Shown in pieces: positions 22,080-34,298 of a stretch of DNA of 64,000 nucleotides. The notes below the pieces were generated by a model. That model was not told the DNA's origin. It searched no databases and was given only the letters and a program-made list of their open reading frames with translations. Both the position numbers and the translations under genes were made by a program. Numbering within the stretch: position 1 is the first letter of the stretch; every line of letters begins with the position of its first letter. This DNA comes from Marvania coccoides (lineage: Eukaryota > Chlorophyta > Trebouxiophyceae > Chlorellales > Chlorellaceae): assembly GCA_963854735.1 (NCBI GenBank), contig OY978109.1:310001-374000 (forward strand), read 5' to 3'.

Positions 22080-23895
22080 CTAGTAACACACAGACATGGA
22101 TCGCTGCATGAGCAAAGAATCGACAGCAGCATAAGCCTTCGCCAGCAGCTCTTCTTCTCCCCTTTTCGAGCCCTCCACCACCATCTCCAGCATCTCCTCC
22201 AGCACCAGCTGCCCGGGGGAGTAGTCAAACGTGACCAGCAGCTCCAAAAAGGCGGCCACCTCGCGGGAGCAGCGCCTCGCCAGCTCGAGGTTTGCTAAGG
22301 AAAGAGGGTTGTGGCGCAGCGCGGGCAGCAGCGCGTGGAGAATGATCGGGTCGGGAGCGTATCCCAGGCGTGCGTGGCTGTCCAGAATTGAGACGATGGA
22401 GGCGAAAGTCAACCGGGGGGATTCTTCCATATTCTGACGGGGGGAAAATGAAAAAAATGAAGGTAAGGGAAATTTTGATTGGTTATTAAGCATGATTGAA
22501 CCAGTGCTTTTCTTACTGGGCTCTTCCCCCGGCTGATAACCATAGGTAAAGAAATCGAGACCGCACCTTCCACCAGTCTTCGCCGAAAATGCAGCCAGGC
22601 ACAGCGGAGGGTTGAAACTGCAAGTGAAGGTGGTATTGCTCAATGCCACGCGCCAAAATATCCCGCAGCTTCTCGTCAGCTGCCACCAGCAGGCCTTCAG
22701 TCACCGCGGGAGAGCGATGCGACGGCGGCAGCGCCGCCAGCGTTGCAAGCGCGTAGGCCTGCTCTCTGGGGGTACTCAGCTGCCGAAGCGATTCCGCCGC
22801 TCTCTCCAGCGTGCGTGCCGGGGTTGTGGCCGCTGAAGCGGGCGCGCCATGCAGCTGCAGCGCTCCGAAAGCGCCCAAAATCTGCACCACCAATGCCCAG
22901 TCATTTCGCGAAGTGCAGTGCCCAAACCAGCGGGACTGCACACCAGCCACCCAGTCTAGGCGGGCCACTATATCCCGGGTGGTTAAGGGGCCGTTGAAGT
23001 GCGGGTAAACGCAGGCGCAAGCTTCCGCAAAATCGGCAAATTCCCATATAGTAAGGTCGGCCAGATCATTGTTAACATCTACGTCTTCGCCCGTGGCGTG
23101 GATGCGGTCGATGCGCCCGAAAAAGTTGGCTAACAGGGCGGAGGCGTAGCGCACAACGGTCGCGGGTAGCGGGGCTGGCACAGAAGGTGGTGTTGCTGTG
23201 GGGCAGGCTCGCACCACGGCGCTGAGGAGCTTGCACATGCTGCGCATGCCATGACTCTGGATCGTAGAGCTGCTCTCCAGCTGCGCCGCCGCGCTTTCTA
23301 CCAGCGACAAAGTGTGATCAGACCACTCTCGCCCCACCTCTGCCCCCTCCGGCGCCGACGCAGCCAGGCAGTTGAGCGTGCCAATGAGCTCATCTGCCTC
23401 CATGTCAGCCAATTTTGCGGCCAGCGAGTCAAAAATCAAGCTGGTTAGGGCGTCGTGGCTGCTCCTCTCCGCCGTTGGTATATCGGTTTTTCCTCCTTTC
23501 TTTCTAAGGGCGCTGCGGGCGGCGTACACCATAAACTCTGCTACCCAAGGGCTGGAGTTCGTGGCCACGTCGCGCACCACCTCCATGCGAGCTTGGACGG
23601 AGGAGCTCTGCTGGTACTTGTGTAACGCAGCCTGCAGGACGTCATCGCCGTTGAAATGTTTGTGAAGCTCTAGATATTTGGTGGAAGACGGCGAAATCCA
23701 GTGCCTGCGGGGCGCTGCGGTCGAGGTTGCGGGGCGGGCTGCCACGGAGGGGGACGCAGTGGCGATCGTACAGCCTGTGTTTGTTAGGAGCCGTGTGGTG
23801 GGGAAATTGAGGTGGGAGGATCGCAGCGCAAAAGCGAGTCTCATCGGAGCTCCATCAAGGGTTTTTGCAACGGCGAGGGCTGTGGATATCTGCAC
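22080..23895 (-). CDS. Putative organellar helical-repeat (OPR/RAP-like) protein
   Basis: Exons 23895-22567 and 22433-22080 join in phase 0 to give 560 aa. The N-terminus (MRLAFALRSSHLNFPTTRLL, then Ser/Thr/Arg-rich) looks like a mitochondrial or plastid transit peptide, so the start may be the second Met at 23844. The body is alpha-helical with loosely repeated segments such as LTIWEFADFAEACACVYPHF and LTFASIVSILDSHARLGYAP, which resemble the repeats of OPR, HPR or RAP-domain RNA-binding proteins. I see no clear C-terminal RAP domain. Function as an organellar RNA factor is an inference from this pattern. Confidence 0.55.
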
Positions 23896-24663
23896 GGCAG
23901 AGGCAATGCAATGGTTGAGCGCTGATGATCAGGCAAGGTGGAGAAATAAAGAGTCGCTCACTTTTCCTAGAGGCTTTAGGGGGCCGCTGACAAGTTGGGG
24001 CCTCCTTGGTAGTAAATAATACATAATTGATGGCCCATGCTTGCTGCGATACCAGCGACCAGCCAGAGCCAACGTGTAGCTTTATTTTGGTGCACGTCGC
24101 AGCTGCCACGTGGCACGTAGGACGAGCCATCGCAAGGATTTTGAAATCGAGGATTTGACATCGAGGATTGGCAAAGAGAGCCTGCTGTAGTGATCGAAAA
24201 GCATTGTAAAAATGACGCATACATTAATCAAAGGGGGAAAGAAGCCAAAAGTTTGCTTCATTCCCGCAATGCAATTTAATATTAGTTTTGGGAACGGCTT
24301 CTGGCCCCTCCTAAAGAAATTGCTCAGCACCCAATGTTTCATTTATTTACAATTGTGTAGATAATGGCAATCGCTATGTGTTTTCTCTTGAGCAAGAGTT
24401 TTTTTTCATTTTTAAACCCCTCTGGGGTTCGCAAGAAAGGGGCTTGAGGCTGACCTGCCCCCTCCCTTTGATCCGAGCTTTAGCATTTAATAAATTTATA
24501 ACACTCCTGCAGTAAAAATAAAACCAGCACCATCTCACGTTGCTGGGTTTATTCCATCCTTTTCATCCATCATTGTCTCGCCCCTCTCATCGATCATTTT
24601 TACGCACCTATATTTATTTCGCAATATTTACGTTCATACGCTGTACACGTCTTATAAAACACA
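23896..24663. other. Intergenic region
   Basis: Lies between two divergently transcribed genes and should carry both promoters. No coding signal seen. Confidence 0.5.
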
Positions 24664-25554
24664 ATGCTGCACGCCGCCGTCGCTCTATGGGCGTTAATTT
24701 CTTGCCTTACAGCGGAGGGGGCGTTAGCCCTCCCCTCCCCTCCCCCCCCCCCCTTCTTTATCACCCCCTTTACCTTCTCCGTCGCCCCCTCCGCCTAGAA
24801 TACCCTCGTTGCCGTCCTGGGCTTTCACAATCGACACCCAGTCAGAGCGGTTGAGAGACTACGCCCGCAACAACCTCACCATCACCACTGCCGATGCTGC
24901 CAAGAAGCAGTGGGACCTGCTGCTGTACGGGGACTCCATAACGGTGTTTCACATGCGAAACAAGACTGTGTGGAACAAGTACTTCAGCGGGCAGTACAAG
25001 GCTGAGCCGCTGGGAGTGGGCGGCAACACGGTGGAGGAGTTGACATGGCGGCTGATGGCAAACGGAGAGACGCCGAAGATCGCCCCCAAAAACATCGCGC
25101 TTCTCATAGGTAAAGACTTTCTCTGGCGCTGTTTCTATCCTAAACCAAACATCCTATGACTGAAATCTCTGTCTTATTGTCAATAATTTTAACGCTGTTT
25201 TTACCCTTTTTCAACGCAGGTTTTAACAATCTGAAGTGGTCGAAAACCAACCCTGTTGATAAGATGGACTTCCTGTTGGGGTACCTGCGTGTGGCTATGC
25301 CTGGCACCCGTATTTTTCTCCTGGCGCTTTTGCCTACAACAGCCAAAGGTGTTGACGTCAAGCCGACCAACATTGCCTACCGTAATCTCGCAATGAAGCA
25401 CGGTGCAATCTGGACGGCGTGCGGGCAGGCCCTCGATTCGCGCAACAAGATCCTCTACAAGGACGGCATCCACCCCAAGGCACCAGGGCACGACGAAATT
25501 TTAAAATGCCTCAAGCAGAAGGTGTTTCCCTCGGCAAGGATCATGATCGGCTAG
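24664..25554 (+). CDS. SGNH/GDSL hydrolase copy 1, signal peptide out of frame
   Basis: PAF-acetylhydrolase-like SGNH esterase. Catalytic part: block I YGDSIT (Ser), block II GVGGNT (Gly), block III GFNNL (Asn), block V KDGIHPKAPGH (Asp/His). Exon 1 ends at 25109 and exon 2 is 25220-25554; the intron sits inside block III between G and FNN, as in both other copies. An ATG at 24664 starts a signal peptide (MLHAAVALWALISCLTAEG), but a run of 12 C at 24742-24753 puts it out of frame with IPSLPSWAF. Removing one C or adding two would give a continuous secreted protein with a proline-rich linker. So this is either a broken gene, an allele of a slippery tract, or an assembly error. The ATG at 24809 would give a cytosolic form. 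Confidence 0.75.
24742..24753. repeat. C12 homopolymer interrupting the SGNH copy 1 frame
   Basis: Twelve consecutive C. The tract lies exactly between the signal peptide frame and the catalytic frame. Confidence 0.95.
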
Positions 25555-26839
25555 GCAGCAGCAGTATTGTTCGTAGGGCTAGTAAGATACCGTTGGCGGC
25601 AGCGCTCATTAGATTTAGAGGCATGAAAATTGCGTCCGTAGCGGAAAATTTTTCGGTATTTGTTTGCTTATTAACTTTCTGTCACCCTCACCCCCAATAT
25701 AATACCCCCATTACTCAGTATGTTCCAACGCTGACCAGAAATTCTGGTATTTGATCTGCCTTCGGGAGCAGCAGCGGGGCTGACCTGAGAGTTCTCAACC
25801 TTCAAACTATGACTTCTTAGTTATCATCTTTACTTACTTCCCTTTGTGAATTTTTTTATCATTGTCGCTCCCAAGCGAATAATAGTTTATTTCATTTTTT
25901 CGGCACCCCGGGTAGGGGCCCTTCTTTAAAAATTTCTAGAATTGAATAGCTCTGTAACCATGTTTTATACACAATAGTTAGCGCTCCTCTCTTGCAGCGA
26001 GATTATAATGTAATTAGCGGTGTTATTCATATGCAATTGCAATGAGCGTGTCAGCAGCAGCAGTACTACAGATGATGAAAGTGTTACAAGCCTAAGTCGC
26101 CGCAGGCGGGACAGGGATAAAATCCCGGGGGTCGGCACACAAAATATTTAAATAAACTGTAAAAATGACGGCTATCTCCAATCAGCGGCTGCCCATCGGG
26201 GATATAGAGCGGGGACACGGGGGTTTGCAGCATGGTGCGGCCGTTGTCCCCCCTCCCCCCCAGTGGGAGGCGGTGGGCTGGAGTCAAAACACAAAACACG
26301 AAGGACCAGGCTACAGGGAAAGAGGAAGGATTTGGGCAAAGACATTGCCGTGAAAGCTAAAAACAGTATCGACCTGCAGGCTCGTGCATGTGATTTTGAT
26401 CCAACATATGATATAAAGAACTGCGCTCTACATTGCCTTTGCTCAATAAACATACATTGGGAAAAGGTTGCAACTTGCAACAATCAAAAATTCATTTCAA
26501 ATTTTATATTCCAGATCTTCACTCCGCCGCTTTCCACTCAGCACGTTTTATTATTAAGCTTCTTTCAATCAGCATTGCGTGCTGTTTGAATTAACAAAGC
26601 TCGGTGATTTTTTTTGCTTCTTGCAAAGCCTTCTTGATTTCTCAGCGTCCTCCTGCTCCATCGCCGATTATAGTTTTATTCCAAAACTCCTCATATATCG
26701 ACTGATCATTTACTCCACTGCACACATTTACTCCCCACAGTTGAACCATTCCCCCTTTTTTTCAAGCAAGGTTATTTGAAAAGATTCGTCGAGAACACCC
26801 AAGCTTTGATCGTTTCATACCCAAATTGTGAATAGTACG
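25555..26839. other. Intergenic region between SGNH copies 1 and 2
   Basis: AT-rich, with no recognisable gene. The last 60 bases before 26840 closely match the bases before copy 3 and form a shared 5' leader (CATACCCAAATTGTGAATA). Confidence 0.6.
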
Positions 26840-27680
26840 ATGGTTTTGTTTTCCGCCATCGGCGTATGGGCCGCCATCTTGATCCTTACAGTTGTTAGAG
26901 TTCACGCTGCCGTCCTCCCCTCCCTACCCACCTGGGCCTACACAAGAGATACGCGGGCAGATCGTCTGCAGGATTACAAAATCAACAAAATGCTCATCAG
27001 TCTCGTTGACTCCGCGGTGCTGAAGTGGGACTTTTTGCTGTATGGAGACAGTATAACCGTCTTTCACATGCGCAACCGAACAGTGTTCGAAAAGCACTTT
27101 GGACAGTATAACGCAGCGCCGCTGGGGGTGGGTGGCAACACCGTGGAGGAGCTGACCTGGAGGTTTATGGCCAACGGAGAGACGCCCAAGATCGCACCGA
27201 AAAATATTGCACTCCTCATCGGTGAGACAGAAAGAAAAGATTATTTCAATAGCTTCTGTTATATTGCTATTGATCATATCCCGCCTATATTCTTTTATTG
27301 CACTGCAATTTAAACAAAGTTTTTTTTTTTTTTTTTTTTTTTTACTCTGCACTGCGTCCACAGGTTTCAACAATTTGAAACTTACAAGAACGGACCCCGT
27401 TGACAAGATGGACTTTCTGTTGGAATACCTGGGCTTGGTTATGCCAAGCACCCGCATTTTCCTCATGGCGCTATTGCCAACGACGGCCAAGGGTGTCAAC
27501 ATTGAGGCGACCAACACCGAGTACAAGAAGCTAGCAAAGAAGCACGGTGCGATCTGGGCAGCATGCGGACAGACGCTCGATCCAAGCAGCTTGAGTCTGT
27601 TTATGGACGGGGTTCATCCCAAGCCAGAGGGGCACGACGTGATCTTGCGATGTCTCAGGGAAAAGGTGTTCCCTCAGTGA
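26840..27680 (+). CDS. SGNH/GDSL hydrolase copy 2, secreted
   Basis: Exons 26840-27221 and 27364-27680 code 232 aa. A signal peptide is clear (MVLFSAIGVWAAILILTVV, then HAAVLPSLP). Catalytic blocks: YGDSIT, GVGGNT, GFNNL across the intron, and MDGVHPKPEGH. The family is PAF-acetylhydrolase-like lipases and esterases; the substrate is unknown, but secretion suggests wall, surface or extracellular esters. The sequence from GDSIT to the intron is almost identical to copy 3 at the DNA level, indicating recent duplication. The intron ends in a long T run before the acceptor. Confidence 0.88.
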
Positions 27681-28944
27681 GGATTGTGGTATGTTAAGCG
27701 GCAGTCAGTAGAATTGAAGTAATACGATGTCGTTGCGATATAGTTTATTAGATTTAGAGCCAAGAAACTTGCGTCCGTCTAGAGGACTCCTTGTTCTGTT
27801 TCGTTTGTTTAGAAAATTGGTGACCTTCAAATGTTTTATTTTTTATTTTTTATTATTATTATATTATTATTTATGCTGAATTCATTTTCAAGGTATTTTC
27901 ACAAGTTCATTTTCCTGGCATAATGCAGTTAATTATTTAAACTTTCATAAATTTAAACGTTCATGTATATTCTTTTTTTATTGTTGGTACACTCGTGGCA
28001 TGTCAATAAATTTCAAAATTGAGCGCTGTAAACATTCTTGCACTTGCCATTGAAAAGCAGCAGGGCCCCCCTCTGCCAGAAGACGTGCCGTTTCTTGATA
28101 GTATCCTCTTTGTCTCAAGCAATATGTTTGTAGGCAAGGCAGCAACATAACATGACAACGCGGCTGCCACAAAAGGCATAAGCTTTTATATTTCATATTC
28201 AGCCACTTCGAATAATTCTAACTAATGAATCACAGGCAATAAAGATAAACGGTCGATTTAGTTGCATGACTCAGCAGTTATTTACTGCTTTGCTGCCGTC
28301 CACTGCCTTTGAAATTTCGTGCCTGCCAGATGACCTCAAGTCTTCGTGCATTTGTGGATATTGTTTTGACAGGCGTTATGATATTAATAACGCTGTGCAA
28401 GCGCCGAAAGATTCTTCAATTAACCGCTTGAAGGATTCGGTTGATTTGGTTTGTTTGATGGAAAAAAACCAATGCATTTTGCACAATATTATATGTGGCC
28501 TCATAACAATCTAAAACAATTGTGGAGCCAATTTTAGGTGCAAAGACGAGGAAATGCTGCAAAAAAAGATTGCATCTTTTGATGAAAGTTTCAAAAATCA
28601 AACACGCTTTTCTTCGCATTCCAACAACCACCTTTTACTTAAACAATTGCTGTCGACCAGCATCGATTGATATCTGATCTTAAAAAATGGAGCAAATATT
28701 TTCTTCTTCAGTCTTCAGAGAGCACACGCATCACCAAGTGCCCCACGCGTACTACTTTAAGTTAAAGCTTGTAAATTTATTACACATCACATATTCGTCG
28801 GCTCGGCACTTGCGCCAGTACGCCCTTCTCCCAGATCACTTGAATCATCATCCCCCCCCATTTTTTCTGTTTTTGATTGAGGTCGAAAATACGTCGAGAA
28901 ACCCAGTTTTTTTATCTCTTCATACCCAAATTGTGAATAATACG
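27681..28944. other. Intergenic region between SGNH copies 2 and 3
   Basis: AT-rich, with short ATT/T-rich simple sequence near 27836-27880. No convincing gene; the open frame at 28266-28514 has no recognisable features. Confidence 0.5.
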
Positions 28945-29789
28945 ATGGTTTCGCTTGTGCCCATCGCCATATGGGCCGCGATCCTTACAGTTGTTAGAGT
29001 TCAAGCTGCCGCCCTCCCCTCCCTACCCACCTGGGCCTACACAAACGATACGAACCAAGAACGCCTCCGTGACTACAGAAACAACAGGCTACTCATCAAA
29101 AACCTGGATTCTGCGGGGCTGCGCTGGGACTTTTTGCTGTATGGAGACAGTATAACCGTCTTTCACATGCGCAACAGAGCGGTGTTTGACAAGCATTTTG
29201 GTAAGTATAACGCAGCACCGCTGGGGGTGGGTGGCAACACCGTGGAGGAGCTGACCTGGAGGTTTATGGCCAACGGAGAGACGCCCAAGATCGCACCGAA
29301 AAATATTGCACTCCTCATCGGTGAGGAATTCTTTCTATTTCATTTCAAAATAATACTGCAAATTTTATTTTTGTGTCTTTCTTGAAATTAAGAATATAAG
29401 CAGTTTGAGCGTGCTGCATGAGCAAAAATCCCTTGCGCGGATTAATTGATTTTTTCTCACTCCCCCTCACGACAGGTTTCAACAACCTACGATTTTCGAA
29501 AACCAACCCAGCCGACAAAATGGACTTTCTTTTGGGGTACCTGCGCAAGGCACTGCCCACCACGCGCGTGTTTCTGATGGCACTGCTACCAACGGCAGCA
29601 CCAGGCGTGAATGTCGGCCCAACGAATATTAAGTACAAGGCGCTGGCGAAAAAGCACCGCGCGGTGTGGGCGGCATGCGGGCAGAATTTGAATCCACGCA
29701 GTCGGAGTCTCTACAGCGATCCTATTCATCCTAAAGCCGCAGGGCACGATGCCATCCTGCGGTGCCTCAGGCAAAAGGTATTTCCGTGA
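28945..29789 (+). CDS. SGNH/GDSL hydrolase copy 3, secreted
   Basis: Exons 28945-29320 and 29476-29789 code 229 aa. Signal peptide MVSLVPIAIWAAILTVVRV, cleavage probably near VQA. The catalytic blocks YGDSIT, GVGGNT, GFNNL and SDPIHPKAAGH are all present. The ATG context and 5' leader match copy 2. The intron position is identical in the three copies. An open frame runs upstream of 28945, but the conserved leader and signal peptide fix the start here. Confidence 0.88.
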
Positions 29790-30408
29790 GATATTTATTT
29801 TAGCGATGCTGTTGTTTTTAATAGAATTGCAGCCTGGCGTTAGTTTTGACTGTGGAAATTTATTGCTAATACAAACTACCTCTGCATTAGTTGAAGCAGT
29901 TGCCTCTCAGTTGATAATCAAGTTTTTATTTAAGTATTTTTTGACATAAAAATGTATCCCTAAAATTCGCTGAAATAGTTTGATAAGTTTTTTCAAGTTG
30001 CACTACTTCAATAACTGTTTGTGTGCAATTTTATTACCTTCATTAAGGTTTGAAGATGCCAGGGTCGTATTGTTAAGATGCATTTGGTGGTGGCAAGCCT
30101 TGAAGTAGCAGAAAAGAAAGTACACAGCGTGCTGTTGATGAGGTATCCACCGGCTCCTGCCTTGGCTGGAAGAAAAGCCGTATTATTTCACCTTAGAGGC
30201 GCTTTATTCACCAATCTGTTCTTCTTTTCGCCTCACGCGAAGATGACAAGCTTTGTACGACGTTAAAATGAAACCAATGAGCTTCTGGTGGAAAATACGC
30301 TTGAAGGTTTGAAGGTTAGTACTTGTAGTGCAGAAAAGCGATACTGGTGAAAATACATACGAGTTGCAGTCAATCTAAAATTAACAAAACAAAACACATG
30401 TTTGTTTG
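29790..30408. other. Intergenic, convergent 3' ends
   Basis: AT-rich DNA. Nothing recognisable in either strand. Confidence 0.5.
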
Positions 30409-33400
30409 TTAAACAACGAAAGAAATATCATCAGACACATGCACCACGCCAGCTGATGCTGCGTCCGTCTCCGCCTCCAGCGCCTCATTTGTCGGCAATA
30501 AGCTCTCTTCCTGCGCCTGTTCCAGCCGCTGCTCAACCTCCGCTGACCCCTCTAGCGCGTCCTCCACGCTCACCCCCCTCCTCAAACTATCTTCCACATT
30601 CCTCCTTTCGTCCACTCTCATGCTGCTCTCCGACCCCACCCCGTTCTCTTCCAACGAGGTCCCCGCGGCCGCCGCCGCTATCACGGTGGCAGCGCCGCTG
30701 TGGGCAAGCTGCTCCGCCTTGGCCGCCTCTCGCACCAATGCCAACGACTCCTGCAGAACCTTTCCAGCTGCACGCGTGCTGTTCAGCCGCAGCTCGTACT
30801 CCTCCACCGCCAACCCCAGCGCGTGCGTCGATGGCTCAAACACCCCTATCCTCACGAACGACCCCGCCGTTCGCAACTTCTTCGAAGCTTCCCCCACCGC
30901 CTGCCGGGCTTTTTCCAGCGCGGCGGCCGCAGCGCGCTCGTAGTGCCCCTGCATGGCCACCAGCGCGTCAGGGGCGGCGGTCAGCAGCCGCCGCTCCAGC
31001 GCCGCCGCATCCACCTTCCAGAAGAAGCATGCTGTGACTGCTTTAACCGTGGTCAACCATTGCAGCGGCGAGGAGGAAGAAAGTGATCTCCCGGAAGAAA
31101 GTGATCTCCCAGAAGAAAGTGCGGCCGCCTGCGACTGCGGCGCGGAGCTCTGGAGGTGGTGTTGCGAGGGGGACACGCCTATGGCCCGTCCAAACAGCGA
31201 CCAGGCGCCTAAAATCGCGGGAGCTGTGACCAGCACCGGACGGTGATGCCCCGGCATGATCAAGGCGATTTCCCCTTCTTCTAGGAGGTAAATGCTGTCC
31301 ATAGGGTCGGAGATGGTGTGAAGCCGCGCCCCGCCTCTGAGGCGCTTGGGAACGGAGGACATGGCCACGGCCTTGGCTGCTTCAGCTTGGTCGGCGGCGC
31401 TGAGCTGCTCAAAATTTGCCTTGCCGCCAAACAGGGCCATCAGAGAGCTGTCGCGCTGCAGCTCTACGGCGGTCTGTATCTGCAGCCACTGCGGCAGCGC
31501 CGCGTAGATGGCCTGCGAAGAGAAATACATAGATATAAAGGAGAGATAATAAATTTATATTTTGAACGACCCCCCTCCCCACAAATTTTAGCACATTAAC
31601 CTGTAAATTAAGCATTATAAAGGCTGAATGGCAGTTTTATTCAACTTACCGCATCGCGCTCATCGTCCACCGACTTCTCCCCAAAGTGATAAAATGCGTA
31701 CTTGCGGATGTCACGTCTCAGTCTAGGCGGCAGCGAGTAGCGGCCCATCCACGATTCCAGCAGCTGCAGCTGCCCCAGGGGACTAGAATTCCCGGCCTCC
31801 ACCGCGGTAGAAGACTTTAGCAGGGTGGTCATGGTGGTGATGACGTAACCAAAAAATGCCACGCCCCCAAAAATGAAAATAATCGTGAGCCAAATTTCTG
31901 GGGTGGTGACGGGGACGATGTCGCCGTAGCCTATTGTGGCGATGGTTATGAGCGAGAAGTATGCGCAGACCACCCAGCGCACGTCGTCGTCCTGGGTGTT
32001 GAGTAGGTCAATGTCGGGCTTGGCGAGCTCTGTGGGAAGGCGGATTTTGGGGCGATGGAGATTTAAAAAGAAATTTGCAAAAATTCCAATTGGCGGCATT
32101 TGAAGCAAAAACACAATGGCATTCGGGGGCTGTTGGCGATTGCAACTCACGAACTTGCGCCACCCAGCTGTTTTCTAGGCCCTCCACGGCAGCGACCCAC
32201 CACCACAGGCACGCCATCAAGTTTACTACCACGGTTAAAGAGAAGAAAGTGTTCATGGCAAAGATCAACACAGAATCGACCCTGGTAGAAAGATACTGCG
32301 AGATGAGGCCGACGCCGGTGCCGTCCGCGCTGTTCATGCGCGATACGACGTGCGCCACGCGCATCAGGCGCATCAGCTTGAGCAGCAGGATGATGCGGAC
32401 TACTTGGTCGGGTGGCTCATTGTTGTTGATCGTGAGGGCGGCAAGGACAAGCTGGCCGATGATGGGCAAAGCTGTGACAGAAAAACAAGGAATGAAGGGG
32501 AAAAACAAAAAGATTGGTGGGTTTAAACAGTTTCGGGATACGAAGGTCTGCTGGATGAGATGAGTTGGTGTGCATAAACACACAAATATTGAGAGTATAG
32601 CCTCCGCAGAGAGACGGAAACAAAGGTCACACAACACGAGAGGCAGGCTTTGGCCCTGGCAACGAAGCCAGGAGCCTGCCACCACACGTTTTTTCGCATG
32701 CATGGAATGGCTCAAAAATTGATCCCCATGCTCAATGGGAAGAGAAACGCGGGGTTTTAAGAGATAACAAAGCAGCAAGCGCACCTGCAATGCTATCGAA
32801 AATGAAAGTGCCGTGCCTTATGTAGTTCCACGCCACTTTTCTGCCGTCGGTGATAACGATATGGCATGAATCCCATCGCACCACAAATCCGATGTGGAAC
32901 TCCATTAGCAGGTCCAAGATGTACACAGACGAGCCGAGTATGTCGAGGATCAGGTAGAAATTGACCCCAGTGTAGTCGTTGAAAGCTAGCGAAAGAGGCA
33001 CCTACGATAATTTTCGAGATCAAAGAAAGAATGGAGTTTGAAAAGAAAGAATGGACTTTGAACCTTAATTTGAGAGTTTGATAGCGTGCAACAGTGTTAG
33101 AAATAGAAAGGGTGGGTATTTGGGGGAGGAACGGGATGCAAGAAGGAATTGCATGCATTGACGGAAGCGTAGCTCCTTCGCCTTTTCCGCACCATGTACG
33201 CGGTGTAAAAAACGTCCGTGATAGTGGTGATGATGCCCCACACGGTGGCTGCGCGGCCGAGCGGCTGCAGCACGCGCAGGCCAAAGATCGAGCGGCGAGG
33301 CCTGAAAGAAAAATCCGGGGAAGAAAAAATGAAAGGTAAAAAATTTAAAGGCATGGCGATGATTATTTTAAAGAGAGGCCAAGAAATGAGTTGCATTAAA

Positions 33401-33552
33401 AATAAGTGGACAGCCACCAGAAGCGCTCACTTTTTCTTGGCCAAAGAGAGATAGCGTGCAAACTGGCGACCATTAACCCGCTTCTGCCAGCCTGGCTGTA
33501 CCGGCTGCAGCACGCTTTCAGGCACCTGAGGAGACTCTTCGTTAGTCCCCAT
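30409..33552 (-). CDS. Voltage-gated K+ channel with CNBD-type C-terminus
   Basis: Six exons: 33552-33431, 33301-33193, 33001-32785, 32471-32151, 32029-31650 and 31512-30409, 750 aa with all junctions in frame. The N-terminal cytosolic tail is short (about 55 aa). S1-S3 follow (ATVWGIITTITDVFYTAYMV; YLILDILGSSVYILDLLMEF; TFIFDSIAALPIIGQL). S4 is RIILLLKLMRLMRVAHVV with spaced Arg/Lys. S5 is VLIFAMNTFFSLTVVVNLM. The pore contains TIATIGYGD (residues about 286-294), the K+ selectivity filter. S6 is IWLTIIFIFGGVAFFGYVI. A C-linker and a cyclic-nucleotide-binding-like fold (DSIYLLEEGEIALI) come next, then a low-complexity tail with a tandem SGRSLS repeat. The layout is that of the EAG/CNG/plant Shaker group. 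Whether it binds a nucleotide cannot be judged. Intron 3 (32472-32784) carries a dispersed element. Confidence 0.9.
32590..32715 (-). repeat. Dispersed intronic element, copy D (long form)
   Basis: In the gene sense it has AGCCATTCCATG, GGCTCCT, CCTTTGTTTCCGTCTCTCTG and TGCGGAGGCTA. The same order of blocks occurs at 61185-61285. It lies in intron 3 of the K+ channel gene. Confidence 0.75.
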
Positions 33553-34298
33553 TTTCGGCAGCAGCGAGCAGCTTTATTTTCGCAAAAGAGGAAGGCTTGG
33601 GAAAGAGCAAGAGGTCCGCCGCCACTCCTGCTAATTACAACGCTGCCTTCAAGTGGATGCTGCGTGGCCTGGAGAGGCCCGCCGCGGTATGCTCGCCAGC
33701 ATGATTGTTTTCAGTTGGTTTCGGTTTGAACAATCGAGTGCGTCGTCGTAGAACAACTGAATGAAAATTTAAAAAAGAGTTGTGGAAAAAATATCGAAGG
33801 AGTAAAAGGGATTTGCTGCCTTTGTGAACAAAATTTGAACTGCAGAGATTACTATATAAATTTAATAATATAATTTGACGGAGTTTTTGAGAATTTATAG
33901 TTTTTTCTCCATCTTCGTTTTGACTTTCCCATCAAACCCAGTTTCCATTGTTTGATTTTATTTATTATATCGATTTAATGTGCTAGTTCTACTTGCATCA
34001 ATCTGCATTAGTCACAGTTTTTTTAGAACTCGGGGCATCGAGACTATGCTAATATCCATCACGAGTGCTCTGGGTTGGAGGAGGCGTTCATGGTGGGTTG
34101 GAATCGCTTCCCTGAGGGCCTCTCGGGGGGAATAGTCAGCGGTTCGGAGAGCTCGGTGAAAATTCGGCAGCCAACGGTGCTGTGTTGTGGTTGACCCGCT
34201 GCATGCTCAGGAGAAGCTGGAGGTGCAGATTGTAGGCCAATATGTGTATGTATCTCATTGGGAGGAGTATATGATGCAAAGTTAAAGTGAACAGTCTT
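33553..34298. other. Intergenic region upstream of the K+ channel
   Basis: AT-rich; should contain the channel promoter. No gene seen. Confidence 0.5.

Noticed and set aside
25770..25830. CTGAGAGTTCTCAACC resembling part of a TPP riboswitch
   Set aside because: It lies after SGNH copy 1, and the second conserved block of the riboswitch is absent.
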